From JAJFJD01 sp965228695 (GTDB lineage Bacteria > Pseudomonadota > Alphaproteobacteria > UBA8366), in contig CBDDIB010000002.1 in NCBI GenBank assembly GCA_965228695.1, positions 2,108,001 through 2,172,000 on the forward strand: a stretch of DNA of 64,000 bases, read 5' to 3'. Positions 16,358 to 24,755 of this stretch are shown here, piece after piece. A program made the position numbers and the translations under genes. The stretch's first letter is position 1. Each line of letters begins with the position of its first letter. The notes under the pieces are model-generated. The model saw only the letters and a list, made by a program, of their open reading frames with translations. It searched no databases and was not told the origin of the DNA.

Positions 16358-17791
16358 ATGGACGGAACGAAATTTGACGGCGCGATCGACAAAGCGCCAG
16401 CACAAGGATGGTGGCGCAAGGAACTGGCCGAGATGTTTCGGCTGGCGGCGCCGATCGTCCTGACGCAGTTGGCTTGGGTCGCCATGCTGATCACGGACAC
16501 GGCGATGATCGGCCGGCTCGGCGCGGAACCGCTGGCCGGTGCCTCCCTAAGTCTGATGATCTTCTTCCTGCTGTATGTTTTCTGCTTCGGTGTGATCACG
16601 GCGACGGCCGGTTTGGCCGCGCAGGCCTTCGGCGCGCGTAAGCCGCGCACCGTGCGGCGCGTGATCCGGCAGGGCCTGTGGGTGACGATCCTGTTGACCG
16701 TGCCCTCGGTTTTCCTGCTCCAGTTTATCGAGCCGCTTCTTGTCGTGCTCGGCCAGCCGGTCGAAACGCTAGTGCATGCCAATGCCTATATGAGCACGCT
16801 GAAATTCTGTTTGATACCAGCGGTTGCCTTCGGCGTGCTGCGCAATTTCGTGGCCGCGCTGAACCGGCCAATCGTCGCGCTGTGGATCATGATTGCCGGC
16901 GCGGTGGTCAACGTATTTCTCGATTACGCGCTGATTTTCGGCAATTTCGGTTTTCCGCGGCTCGAACTCGTGGGTGCGGGTATCGCAACCTCGGCGGTCA
17001 ATACCTTCATGTTCCTTGGGTTGTTGTTGATCGCCGTGCTCGGGAAACCGTTTCGCCGCTACACGATTCTCGGCCGCTTCTGGCGGCCGGACTGGTATCA
17101 GTTCCGCCAGATCTTCCGGGTCGGCACGCCGATCGCCGGGACGATGCTGCTCGAGGGCGGTTTTTTCATCGGCGCGGTTTTCGTGTTGGGCCAGTTTGGC
17201 GCGATCGCGATCGCGGCGCATATGATCGCGATTCAACTGCCGCATGTCACTTTCATGGTGCCGATGGGCTTGTCCCAGGCGGCGACCGTGCGGGTCGGGC
17301 AGGCGGTCGGACGTCGCGACGCGGTGGGCGCCTATCGGGCCGGTTGGATCGCGATGGGACTGACCCTCGCCTTTATGTCGGTGATGACGGTGGTCGTGAT
17401 CACGATCCCGGAATTGTTCGCCTCGATTTTTCTCGACAGCGCGCGGGCCGATAGCCCGGCCGTCCTGGCGCTGGCGGTCACCTATCTGTTCTACGGAGCC
17501 TTCTTTCAGGCCGCGGATGGTTTGCAGGCGGTGGCGGCCGGGGCGTTACGCGGGTTGAACGACACAGCCATCCCGATGGTCATCGCGGCGGCCAGTTATT
17601 GGGGCGTCGGATTCGGGTCCGGCCTCTGGCTCGCCTTCGGGGCCGGGATGGAAGGGGTCGGCATTTGGCTGGGCTTCGTGTTCGGCCTCGGCTGCGCGGG
17701 CACATTCCTGACGCTTCGGTTCCGGCGGTTGTCTCGGCGCGGATATATACCGGAATTGGCGCCGGATACGGCCGATCCGGGCCTGCGTTGA
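16358..17791 (+). CDS. MATE family multidrug efflux protein (NorM/DinF type)
   Basis: 477 residues from the ATG at 16358, with GAGG just upstream; the frame extends back to 16304 through the terminator, which is not credible. About 12 membrane segments in two MatE domains. LAAPIVLTQLAWVAMLITDTAMIGRLG at the N-terminus (shown in part) and the IAAHMIAIQLPHVTFMVPMG block in the second half are typical. It is expected to export cationic drugs or metabolites using an ion gradient. Own transcription unit, starting after the terminator. Confidence 0.9.
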   Translation: MDGTKFDGAIDKAPAQGWWRKELAEMFRLAAPIVLTQLAWVAMLITDTAMIGRLGAEPLAGASLSLMIFFLLYVFCFGVITATAGLAAQAFGARKPRTVRRVIRQGLWVTILLTVPSVFLLQFIEPLLVVLGQPVETLVHANAYMSTLKFCLIPAVAFGVLRNFVAALNRPIVALWIMIAGAVVNVFLDYALIFGNFGFPRLELVGAGIATSAVNTFMFLGLLLIAVLGKPFRRYTILGRFWRPDWYQFRQIFRVGTPIAGTMLLEGGFFIGAVFVLGQFGAIAIAAHMIAIQLPHVTFMVPMGLSQAATVRVGQAVGRRDAVGAYRAGWIAMGLTLAFMSVMTVVVITIPELFASIFLDSARADSPAVLALAVTYLFYGAFFQAADGLQAVAAGALRGLNDTAIPMVIAAASYWGVGFGSGLWLAFGAGMEGVGIWLGFVFGLGCAGTFLTLRFRRLSRRGYIPELAPDTADPGLR

Positions 17792-17797
17792 CCCTGT

Positions 17798-17830
17798 GCG
17801 GGCGGGATGCTTTGCTGGCGTCCCGCCCGC
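17798..17830 (+). terminator. GC-rich hairpin after the MATE gene
   Basis: Perfect 10-bp inverted repeat GCGGGCGGGA (17798–17807) with TCCCGCCCGC (17821–17830), 13-base loop, 6 bp after the MATE stop. No T-tract, so termination would be partial or factor-assisted. It precedes the DMT exporter gene on the same strand. Confidence 0.6.
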
Positions 17831-17857
17831 CGACCGAAAGAAGCATGCGCTTTGCCG

Positions 17858-18712
17858 ATGTCCAATCCCGTAAAGGGCATTCTCGCCATGATTCTCGGCG
17901 CAGCTTTGCTGTCGCTGAACGATGCGGTGTCGAAATATCTGACCGAAAGCTATCCCGTCGGCCAGGTCATTGGCTTACGCCAGGCGGCCTCGTTGCTGGT
18001 GATCCTGCCTTATGCCTACGCCACGACGGGATGGCGCGGGTTGCGTGTCGTCAATTGGGCTGGACAGGGATTCCGAGGCGCGGTTTTCGTCGCGACGGCG
18101 ATCCTCATGGTCCTCGGGTTGAGCCTGCTGCCGATCGCGACGGTTACCGCCATCGCGTTCGCCAGCCCGATCTTCGTCGCCGCGCTGTCGGTGGCCCTTT
18201 TGGGGGAACGGGTCGGCTGGCACCGGTGGGTGGCGATCATCGTCGGGTTCATTGGCGTCATCGTTATCGTGCGCCCGGCGGGTGCGAGTTTCGAGTGGGC
18301 GCTGATTATCCCGGTCTGCGCCGCCTTCGCCAACGCGTTGCGCGATATCGCGACCCGGAAACTGGCGCGGACCGACACGTCGATCTCGATCCTGTTCTGG
18401 TCGACGGTGATCGTCGTCGTCGCATCGCTTTTCTCCATCCCCTTCGGCTGGAAGCCGGTGACTGGCATAGATGCTTTATGGTTTCTGCTCGCCGGGCTGC
18501 TCGCCGCCGGGGCGCATTTCCTGATGATCGAGGCCCTGCGACTGGGCGAGGCGGCGTTGATCGCACCGTTCCGCTATACCGCGCTGCTCTGGGCGATCCT
18601 GACCGGCATTCTGGTCTGGAACACGGTGCCCGACGCCTTCGTCCTGCTCGGCGCGTTGCTGGTCGTGGCCAGCGGGATTTACATCCTGCAGCGAGAGGCG
18701 CGGGCCAAATAG
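17858..18712 (+). CDS. EamA/DMT family transporter
   Basis: 284 residues from the ATG at 17858 (MSNPVKGILAM). About ten hydrophobic segments arranged as two EamA repeats; KGILAMILGAALLSLNDAV opens the first. The family exports or exchanges small metabolites. The upstream extension to 17807 overlaps the hairpin and is not used. The gene may be cotranscribed with the MATE gene 66 bp upstream, and the SDR gene begins 66 bp downstream. Confidence 0.88.
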   Translation: MSNPVKGILAMILGAALLSLNDAVSKYLTESYPVGQVIGLRQAASLLVILPYAYATTGWRGLRVVNWAGQGFRGAVFVATAILMVLGLSLLPIATVTAIAFASPIFVAALSVALLGERVGWHRWVAIIVGFIGVIVIVRPAGASFEWALIIPVCAAFANALRDIATRKLARTDTSISILFWSTVIVVVASLFSIPFGWKPVTGIDALWFLLAGLLAAGAHFLMIEALRLGEAALIAPFRYTALLWAILTGILVWNTVPDAFVLLGALLVVASGIYILQREARAK

Positions 18713-18778
18713 CGCATTCGTCGCCGCACGGCGTCTTCCGATATACTATCCGTCGAAGCAGTGGGAGAGGGACAAGAC

Positions 18779-19627
18779 ATGGGCAAACTGGACGGAAAGA
18801 ACGTGCTTGTTACCGGGGCGAGCCGGGGCATCGGGCAGGCGATCGCAGAATTGTTCGCGGCCGAGGGCGGCAAGGTCGTCTGCGTCGCGCGGACGGTTGA
18901 GGAAGGCGATCACGTCCTCGAAGGCTCGCTGACCCGGACCGTCCAGACGATCAAGGAAGCCGGCGGTGAAGCCTGTGCCGTCGCCGCCGATATCTCGAAG
19001 CCCGAGAATTGCCTGAAGCTGGTCGAGGACGCCCGCGCGGCCTATGGCCCGATCGATGTCCTGGTGAACAACGCGGCGCTGAACTACTACGTCCCGATCG
19101 AGGACTACAAGATCAACCGCTGGATCAAGGCGTTCGAGATCAACGTGCATGCGCCGTTCATCCTGTCGCAGGCGGTGCTGCCCGACATGACCGGCGGACG
19201 CGGCGGGGCCATCGTCAACATCAGTTCCGGCGCGGCCATCGGTTACGGACGCGGACCGTATGACGACACGTCCGTGCGCGGCGGCACCATGTACGGGGCC
19301 AGCAAGGCCGCGCTCGAGCGCTTTACTCAGGGCCTGGCCCAGGAGGTTGCGCAGTACGGCAACATCAGCGTGACCGCCGTGTCGCCCTCGCATGTGGTGC
19401 CGACGCCGGGCACCGTGTTCCACAAACTGGTCGAGGGGATGGAAGATCCCAAGGGCGAGTCGCCGGACTATATGGCGAAGGCGTCGTTGCTGCTCGCCAC
19501 CGAACCGCCGGAGAAAGTGAACGGCCGGGTGACGTATAGCCAGTTGATTCTGGGAGAGTTCGGCTGGATGGAGAACGCCCGCGGCCGCGGCATCGATTCC
19601 GCCGGGTCGGGCTACTCGCAGATTTGA
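18779..19627 (+). CDS. Short-chain dehydrogenase/reductase (SDR)
   Basis: 282 residues from the ATG at 18779, with GGGAGAGGGA upstream. Cofactor motif TGASRGIG at 12–19, NNAA at about 97–100, catalytic Ser149/150 and Tyr172/Lys176 (YGASK). Larger than the classical 250 residues because of an insert near 155–170 (YGRGPYDDTSVRGG). Likely oxidises or reduces a hydroxyacyl or alcohol substrate. Followed closely by a CoA transferase and a molybdenum hydroxylase subunit, which suggests a catabolic set. Confidence 0.9.
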   Translation: MGKLDGKNVLVTGASRGIGQAIAELFAAEGGKVVCVARTVEEGDHVLEGSLTRTVQTIKEAGGEACAVAADISKPENCLKLVEDARAAYGPIDVLVNNAALNYYVPIEDYKINRWIKAFEINVHAPFILSQAVLPDMTGGRGGAIVNISSGAAIGYGRGPYDDTSVRGGTMYGASKAALERFTQGLAQEVAQYGNISVTAVSPSHVVPTPGTVFHKLVEGMEDPKGESPDYMAKASLLLATEPPEKVNGRVTYSQLILGEFGWMENARGRGIDSAGSGYSQI

Positions 19628-19696
19628 TCGCGCCGCCGCCCGGCGGCTAGCATGGACGGGGCGACCCAAAGCACACGAAAACCGGGAGGATCGACG

Positions 19697-21127
19697 ATGA
19701 GTTCCGTGAAATCCGCATTCGAAGAAGTCATGGACGCGCGCGGCATGGGCATACCCGCCGAGGGCGAGGTATCGATCACGGGGGCCGATCCGGTCTTCTC
19801 GACCCGGTTCAAGATCGGCGAGACCTGCGCCGCCGTGTTGGCGGGCGTCGGCACCGCCGTCAACGACATCTGGGAACTCAAGACCGGCCGCCGCCAGACG
19901 GTGGGCATCGACGTGCGCCGCGCTTCGGCAGCCCTGCGCAGCACGCAATATTTGCAAATTCAGGGACCTGACGGCAGTTTCGGCGAGGTCGAGGACGAAG
20001 AAAGCAAGATCAGCAAGCGCATCACCCAGCCCTGGCCGACCAAGGACGGCCGCTATTTCCTGCCGCATTTCAGCCTGCCGAACCTGCAGCGCCGGGTGCT
20101 CGACGTGCTCGGCTGCGAGCCGGTGCCGGAATCGGTCTCCAAGGCGGTGGCGCAATGGGACGCGCTCGACCTGGAAGCCGCCATCGACGAGGCGCGCGCC
20201 TGTGGCGCGATGGTGCGCAGCAATGCGGAATGGCTCGCCAGCGACCACGGCAAGGTGCTGCAGGCCAAGCCCATCGTCGAGATCATCAAGATCGGCGACA
20301 GCGACCCCGAGCCCCTTCCGGAAGGCGACCGGCCGCTGAGCGGCATCCGCGTGCTCGACCTGACGCGCATCCTGGCCGGCCCGGTCTGCGGCCGTACCCT
20401 GGCGGAGAACGGCGCGGAAGTGCTGATGGTGACCGCCAAGCACCTACCGCAGACCAAGGCAAACGCGATCGACACGAGTCATGGCAAGCGAAGCTGCTAC
20501 CTAGACCTCACGACCGCCGATGATGCGGCGACGCTCAAGAAACTGGTCGGCGACGCCGATGTGTTCTCGCAGGGGTATCGTCCCGGCATGCTGGCCAATC
20601 TCGGCTTCGCGCCGGAACAGCTTGCGGAAATCCGGCCGGGCATCGTCGCCTGTTCGATCAGTTGCTTCGGGGCGGACGGCCCGTTCAGCCATCGCGGCGG
20701 CTGGGAACAGGTAGCGCAGACGGTGACCGGTATCTGCCAGGAAGGCAGTCCCGAGCGGCCGAAGCTGCTGCCGGCGGCGGCCAACGACTACACCACCGGC
20801 TATCTCGGCGCCTACGGCATCCTGTTGGCGCTTGCCCGGCGTGCGCGCGAGGGCGGCAGCTATCACGTGCGGGTCTCGCTCTGCCAGTCGGGCATGTTCA
20901 TCTACCGCCAGGGCAAGACCGCACCCGTCGCAGAGCCGGATATGGACCTGTCGGAAACGGAACTCGACGCCCTGCGCATCCAAAGCGAGACGGGGCACGG
21001 CACGCTGCGCCATCTGGGACCGGTGCTCGACCTGTCGGAAACCAAGCCGCATTGGGCCCGCCCGACGCCGATCCTGGGCGGCGACGCGCCGGAGTGGCCG
21101 GCGGCGGTGGCGGAAGCGGCGGAATAA
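19697..21127 (+). CDS. Family III CoA transferase (CaiB/BaiF) with a long N-terminal extension
   Basis: 476 residues; ribosome site GGGAGGA 6 bases before the ATG. The usual family III start (LSGIRVLDLTRILAGPV) appears only at about residue 215, and the presumed catalytic Asp is Asp364 in ANDYTTG. The first 210 residues are themselves related to the later part of a CaiB protein (ETCAAVLAGVG … TGRRQTVGIDVRRAS), so this is a two-part variant of about 480 residues rather than the usual 400. The enzyme moves CoA between carboxylic acids. It sits between the SDR gene and the molybdenum hydroxylase gene. Confidence 0.88.
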   Translation: MSSVKSAFEEVMDARGMGIPAEGEVSITGADPVFSTRFKIGETCAAVLAGVGTAVNDIWELKTGRRQTVGIDVRRASAALRSTQYLQIQGPDGSFGEVEDEESKISKRITQPWPTKDGRYFLPHFSLPNLQRRVLDVLGCEPVPESVSKAVAQWDALDLEAAIDEARACGAMVRSNAEWLASDHGKVLQAKPIVEIIKIGDSDPEPLPEGDRPLSGIRVLDLTRILAGPVCGRTLAENGAEVLMVTAKHLPQTKANAIDTSHGKRSCYLDLTTADDAATLKKLVGDADVFSQGYRPGMLANLGFAPEQLAEIRPGIVACSISCFGADGPFSHRGGWEQVAQTVTGICQEGSPERPKLLPAAANDYTTGYLGAYGILLALARRAREGGSYHVRVSLCQSGMFIYRQGKTAPVAEPDMDLSETELDALRIQSETGHGTLRHLGPVLDLSETKPHWARPTPILGGDAPEWPAAVAEAAE

Positions 21128-21161
21128 CGCCGGCCAAATTACAGGGAACAGGGGGAAGATT

Positions 21162-23501
21162 ATGGCCATGATGAAATTCGCGATCGGCCAGTCCGTGCCG
21201 CGCACCGAAGACCCGCGGTTGCTCCGGGGGCGCGGCCAGTATGTGGACGATTTCGCGCTGCCGCGTCAGGCGCACGCGGTGATGGTCCGCTCGCCGTACC
21301 CGCATGCGGAGATCAAGGGCATCGACGCGTCGGCGGCGTTGGCCTTTCCCGGCGTGATCCACGTGCTGACCGGCGCGGACTACGCGGCGGACGGCCTCGG
21401 CAACATCATGGGCCCTACGCCCTACACGCGCCGCGACGGCGCGCCCATGTTCCGCCCGCCGCGCCCGGCGATCACCAACGACCGGGTGCGTCATGTGGGC
21501 CAGATCGTCGCCGTCGTCATCGCGGAAAGCGTCAACGCGGCCAAGGATGCGGCGGACATGGTCGAGGTGGACTACGACCCGCTGCCGGTTGTCCTAGGCA
21601 CCGCCGAGGCGGCCGATGAGGGGCAGCCGCAGATCTGGGACGATTGCCCGAACAACGAATGCTTCCTGTTCGAAAGCGGGGACCGCGCCGCCACCGACGC
21701 GGCCATCGCGTCCGCGCCCCGCGTCATCACCAACACCTTCGTGATCAATCGCATCCACGCCAACACGATGGAACCGCGCGGCGCGCTCGCCGAATACGAT
21801 CCGGGGCGCGACCATTACACGATCTATTCCGGCCTGCAACGTGCCTTCGCGGGCCGCGCGACCCTGTGCAAGAACATCTTCAAGATCCGCCAGAACCAGA
21901 TGCGCTTCGTGACCGGTGACATGGGCGGGTCCTTCGGCATGAAGGGGGCGATGTATCCGGAAATCCCCCTCGCCGCCTGGGCGGCGAAACGCGTGGGCCG
22001 GCCGGTCAAATGGCGCTGCGACCGCAGCGAAGGGTTCATGGCCGACGACCATTGCCGCGACAATGTCAGCACGGTCGATCTGGCGCTCGACGACGACGGC
22101 AACTTCCTGGGCCTGCGCGTGCGCACCGCCGCCAATCTCGGCGCGTATCTGTCGTCGGGCGGATTCGGCCCGCCGACCAACAATCTCGGCGGCCTCGCCG
22201 GGGTCTACACCACGCCAGCGATCCATGTGGAAGTCTCCGCCGTCTTCACCAACACCTCGCCGACCTCGGCCTATCGCGGCGCCGGACGGCCGGAGGCATC
22301 CTACATCCTGGAGCGCAGCATCGACATGGCCGCGCGCGAGATGGGCATCGACCCGGCGGAACTGCGGCGGCGTAACATGATCGCGCCCGACGCAATGCCC
22401 TATAAGACGCCGCTCACCTTCACCTATGACTGCGGCGAGTTCGAAACGGTGCTCGACCGCACGCTGGAGAAGGCCGGCTATGCGGGCTTCGCCGACCGGC
22501 GCGCGCAGTCGGAAGCGGCGGGCAAGCTGCGCGGCATCGGCATGTCCTACACCATCGAGCGCGCGGCCTCGCCGAGTTCGGAAACCGCCGAACTGCGCTT
22601 CGATACGTCGGGCACCGCGACGGTGCTGGTCGGCACCACGCAGCACGGCCAGGGGCATGAGACGGTCTACAAACAGATCCTCTGCGAGAAGCTCGGCCTG
22701 GAGCCGGAAGACATCGCCGTGATCGAGGGCGACACTGACAAGGTGAGCTACGGCACCGGCACGGGCGGTTCGCGCTCGGCGGCCATCGGCGGGACCGCCG
22801 TGCTGCAGGCGGCCGACAAGGTGATCGACAAGACCCGCAAGATCGCCGCGCATCTGCTGGAGGCGTCCGAGCAGGACATCGCGCTGGAGGACGGCAAGTT
22901 CGTCATCGCCGGCACCGACCGCTCGATTCCGTTCCAGGACGCCGCCGTCGCGGCCTTCGACCCGAAGACGATCCCGGAAGGGATGGAGCAGGGCCTCTAC
23001 GAGTTCGCCACATATGCGCCCGACGTGAACAACTATCCGAACGGCTGCCACGTCTGCGAGGTGGAGATTTCGAAGGAGACTGGCGAGATCGACGTGCTGC
23101 AATACACGGTGATCGACGACTGCGGCGTCGAACTGAACCCGCTGCTGGTGAAGGGCCAGGTGCACGGCGGCATCGCCCAGGGCGCGGGCCAAGCGCTGAT
23201 GGAGAATATCGTCTACGAGGAAACCGGCCAGCTCGTCTCCGGCTCCTTCATGGACTACACCATGCCGCGCGCCGACAACTTCTGCAGCTTCGACATCAGC
23301 GCCCACCCGGTCCCGACCAAGACCAACCCGCTCGGCGTCAAAGGCGTCGGCGAGGCGGGCACGGTCGGCTCCTTGGCGGCGGTGATGAACGCGGTCAACA
23401 ACGCGCTGGAAAGCATCGGCGCGGCGCATCTGGAAATGCCGCTAACCCCGCCGCGCGTGTGGCGCGCGGTGCGGGAGGCGGGCGCTCAAGCCGCAGAGTA
23501 A
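21162..23501 (+). CDS. Molybdenum hydroxylase large subunit (xanthine dehydrogenase/CoxL form II type)
   Basis: 779 residues from the ATG at 21162 (MAMMKFAIGQ). N-terminal aldehyde oxidase a/b hammerhead domain (about 15–130) and the Mo-cofactor-binding domain. The active-site loop reads AYRGAGRPE from residue 370; it lacks the Cys of true aerobic CO dehydrogenase (form I), so this is a form II protein of unknown substrate. The catalytic Glu is Glu731 in GVGEAG. The FAD (medium) and 2Fe-2S (small) subunits that normally accompany it are not nearby. A much longer open frame back to 20832 is an out-of-frame reading of the CoA transferase. Confidence 0.92.
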   Translation: MAMMKFAIGQSVPRTEDPRLLRGRGQYVDDFALPRQAHAVMVRSPYPHAEIKGIDASAALAFPGVIHVLTGADYAADGLGNIMGPTPYTRRDGAPMFRPPRPAITNDRVRHVGQIVAVVIAESVNAAKDAADMVEVDYDPLPVVLGTAEAADEGQPQIWDDCPNNECFLFESGDRAATDAAIASAPRVITNTFVINRIHANTMEPRGALAEYDPGRDHYTIYSGLQRAFAGRATLCKNIFKIRQNQMRFVTGDMGGSFGMKGAMYPEIPLAAWAAKRVGRPVKWRCDRSEGFMADDHCRDNVSTVDLALDDDGNFLGLRVRTAANLGAYLSSGGFGPPTNNLGGLAGVYTTPAIHVEVSAVFTNTSPTSAYRGAGRPEASYILERSIDMAAREMGIDPAELRRRNMIAPDAMPYKTPLTFTYDCGEFETVLDRTLEKAGYAGFADRRAQSEAAGKLRGIGMSYTIERAASPSSETAELRFDTSGTATVLVGTTQHGQGHETVYKQILCEKLGLEPEDIAVIEGDTDKVSYGTGTGGSRSAAIGGTAVLQAADKVIDKTRKIAAHLLEASEQDIALEDGKFVIAGTDRSIPFQDAAVAAFDPKTIPEGMEQGLYEFATYAPDVNNYPNGCHVCEVEISKETGEIDVLQYTVIDDCGVELNPLLVKGQVHGGIAQGAGQALMENIVYEETGQLVSGSFMDYTMPRADNFCSFDISAHPVPTKTNPLGVKGVGEAGTVGSLAAVMNAVNNALESIGAAHLEMPLTPPRVWRAVREAGAQAAE

Positions 23502-23523
23502 AGGCCAACAATTTTTTGAGGAA

Positions 23524-23598
23524 TGGTGCCGCCGAGTGGAATTGAACCACTGGCCTCGCCCTTACCAAGGGCGCGCTCTACCCCTGAGCTACGGCGGC
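23524..23598 (-). tRNA. tRNA-Thr (anticodon GGT)
   Basis: A complete cloverleaf on the minus strand: acceptor GCCGCCG/CGGCGGC, D-arm GCTC…GAGC, anticodon stem CGCCC/GGGCG with loop TTGGTAA (anticodon GGT, reads ACC/ACT), T-arm AGTGG-TTCAATT-CCACT, discriminator A and an encoded CCA at 23524–23526. Confidence 0.97.
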
Positions 23599-23785
23599 AT
23601 TGGGGGTGAACACCGGTAAAGCCGGATGAACCGCCGCCTTATGCCATAGGGGGTTGAGCCGCGCAAGCGGTGGCGTCGCTTGCCCTTTGGGCGGTGCGGT
23701 TCCGCTGCGGTCGAAAGGCCCTTGCGCCGGCCCGGCCGGGCGTCGTATCCCTGATCCGCGACTCAGGGCGTCGAAAAGGGGCGAT

Positions 23786-23974
23786 ATGGGCGACAAACCG
23801 GCCGGCAAAGGTTCGGATTCGGGGAAAAACCCCGGGGAGTCGGTGGCGGCCCGGCGCCGCCGGCAGGCCGAGCAGTTGCGCCGCAACCTGTTGAAACGCA
23901 AGGAACAAACCCGTGGCCGCGCGGAGGATGATGGGGCCGCGCCGGACGAGGCCGAGGATCCCGCCCAAGGCTGA
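23786..23974 (+). CDS. Small basic protein, conserved next to murA in alphaproteobacteria
   Basis: 62 residues from the ATG at 23786. Glycine/serine-rich start, then a highly basic helix (VAARRRRQAEQLRRNLLKRK, residues about 23–42) and an acidic tail. Proteins of this shape occur upstream of dcd/murA in related genomes, as I recall; function unknown. The strong charge suggests nucleic-acid or ribosome contact, but that is inference. The frame reaches back to 23654 without support for a longer start. Confidence 0.6.
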   Translation: MGDKPAGKGSDSGKNPGESVAARRRRQAEQLRRNLLKRKEQTRGRAEDDGAAPDEAEDPAQG

Positions 23975-24128
23975 CCTTGCGGCGGCCTTGTGATCGCCAT
24001 ACTCATTGTTTAGTCATGCGCACCATTCCGGCATATCCGGCAGTTTTGCCGGGGCGGCGCGGCGTGACTCCCCCGAAACCGAATGATCGATCGGGGGGTG
24101 GAGCAGGCGACGCGAGGAGAGGGAAGCC

Positions 24129-24683
24129 ATGGGCGTGATGCCTGATACCTGGATCCGCGAAAAGGCGCGGTCCGATGGAATGATCGAGCCGTTCGTCGAC
24201 CGGCAGAACCGGGACGGCGCGATATCGTTCGGCCTGTCGTCCTACGGCTACGACGCGCGGGTCTCGCCGGAGTTCAAGATCTTCACCAACGTGGACAACG
24301 CCATCGTCGACCCGAAGGAGTTCTCCGACCAGGGCTTCGTCGAGCGCGACACCGATGTCTGCATCATTCCGCCGAACAGTTTCGTGCTGGCGCGGACGGT
24401 GGAGTATTTCCGCATCCCGCGCGACATTCTGGTGATCTGCCTCGGCAAGTCGACCTACGCGCGCTGCGGCATCATCGTGAACGTCACGCCGCTGGAGCCC
24501 GAGTGGGAAGGCCATGTGACGCTGGAATTCTCCAACACCACGCCGCTGCCGGCGAAGGTCTATGCAAACGAGGGCGCGTGCCAGTTCCTGTTCCTGAAGG
24601 GCGAGGGCGCGCCGGAAGTTTCCTATGCGGACCGGGCCGGCAAATACATGGGCCAGCGCGGCGTCACCCTGCCCAAGATATAA
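24129..24683 (+). CDS. dcd: dCTP deaminase
   Basis: 184 residues, the standard length. Converts dCTP to dUTP for dTTP synthesis. Diagnostic blocks are present: GLSSYGYDARVS, the GKSTYARCGIIVNVTPLEPEWEGH core (residues about 110–135, including the nucleotide-binding Ser-Arg and catalytic Glu region), and the C-terminal KYMGQRGVTLP that closes over the triphosphate. The start has GAGGAGAGGGA upstream. It lies 72 bp ahead of murA. Confidence 0.96.
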   Translation: MGVMPDTWIREKARSDGMIEPFVDRQNRDGAISFGLSSYGYDARVSPEFKIFTNVDNAIVDPKEFSDQGFVERDTDVCIIPPNSFVLARTVEYFRIPRDILVICLGKSTYARCGIIVNVTPLEPEWEGHVTLEFSNTTPLPAKVYANEGACQFLFLKGEGAPEVSYADRAGKYMGQRGVTLPKI

Positions 24684-24755
24684 GGACCGAGCATGGTTGC
24701 ACCGGACACGGGCGCCCGCGCGCCCCTGAGCGAGCATTTGCCGAGGACGACTGGC

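Noticed and set aside
18746..20443. 565-codon open frame on the minus strand
   Set aside because: Antisense to the SDR and CoA transferase genes; composition rich in Arg/His/Ala/Asp, as expected for reverse frames of GC-rich genes.
21594..23429. 611-codon open frame on the minus strand
   Set aside because: Antisense to the molybdenum hydroxylase gene, which carries intact catalytic motifs.
21162..23501. Aerobic carbon monoxide dehydrogenase (CoxL form I)
   Set aside because: The active-site loop is AYRGAGRPE without the Cys of form I, and CoxM and CoxS are absent.
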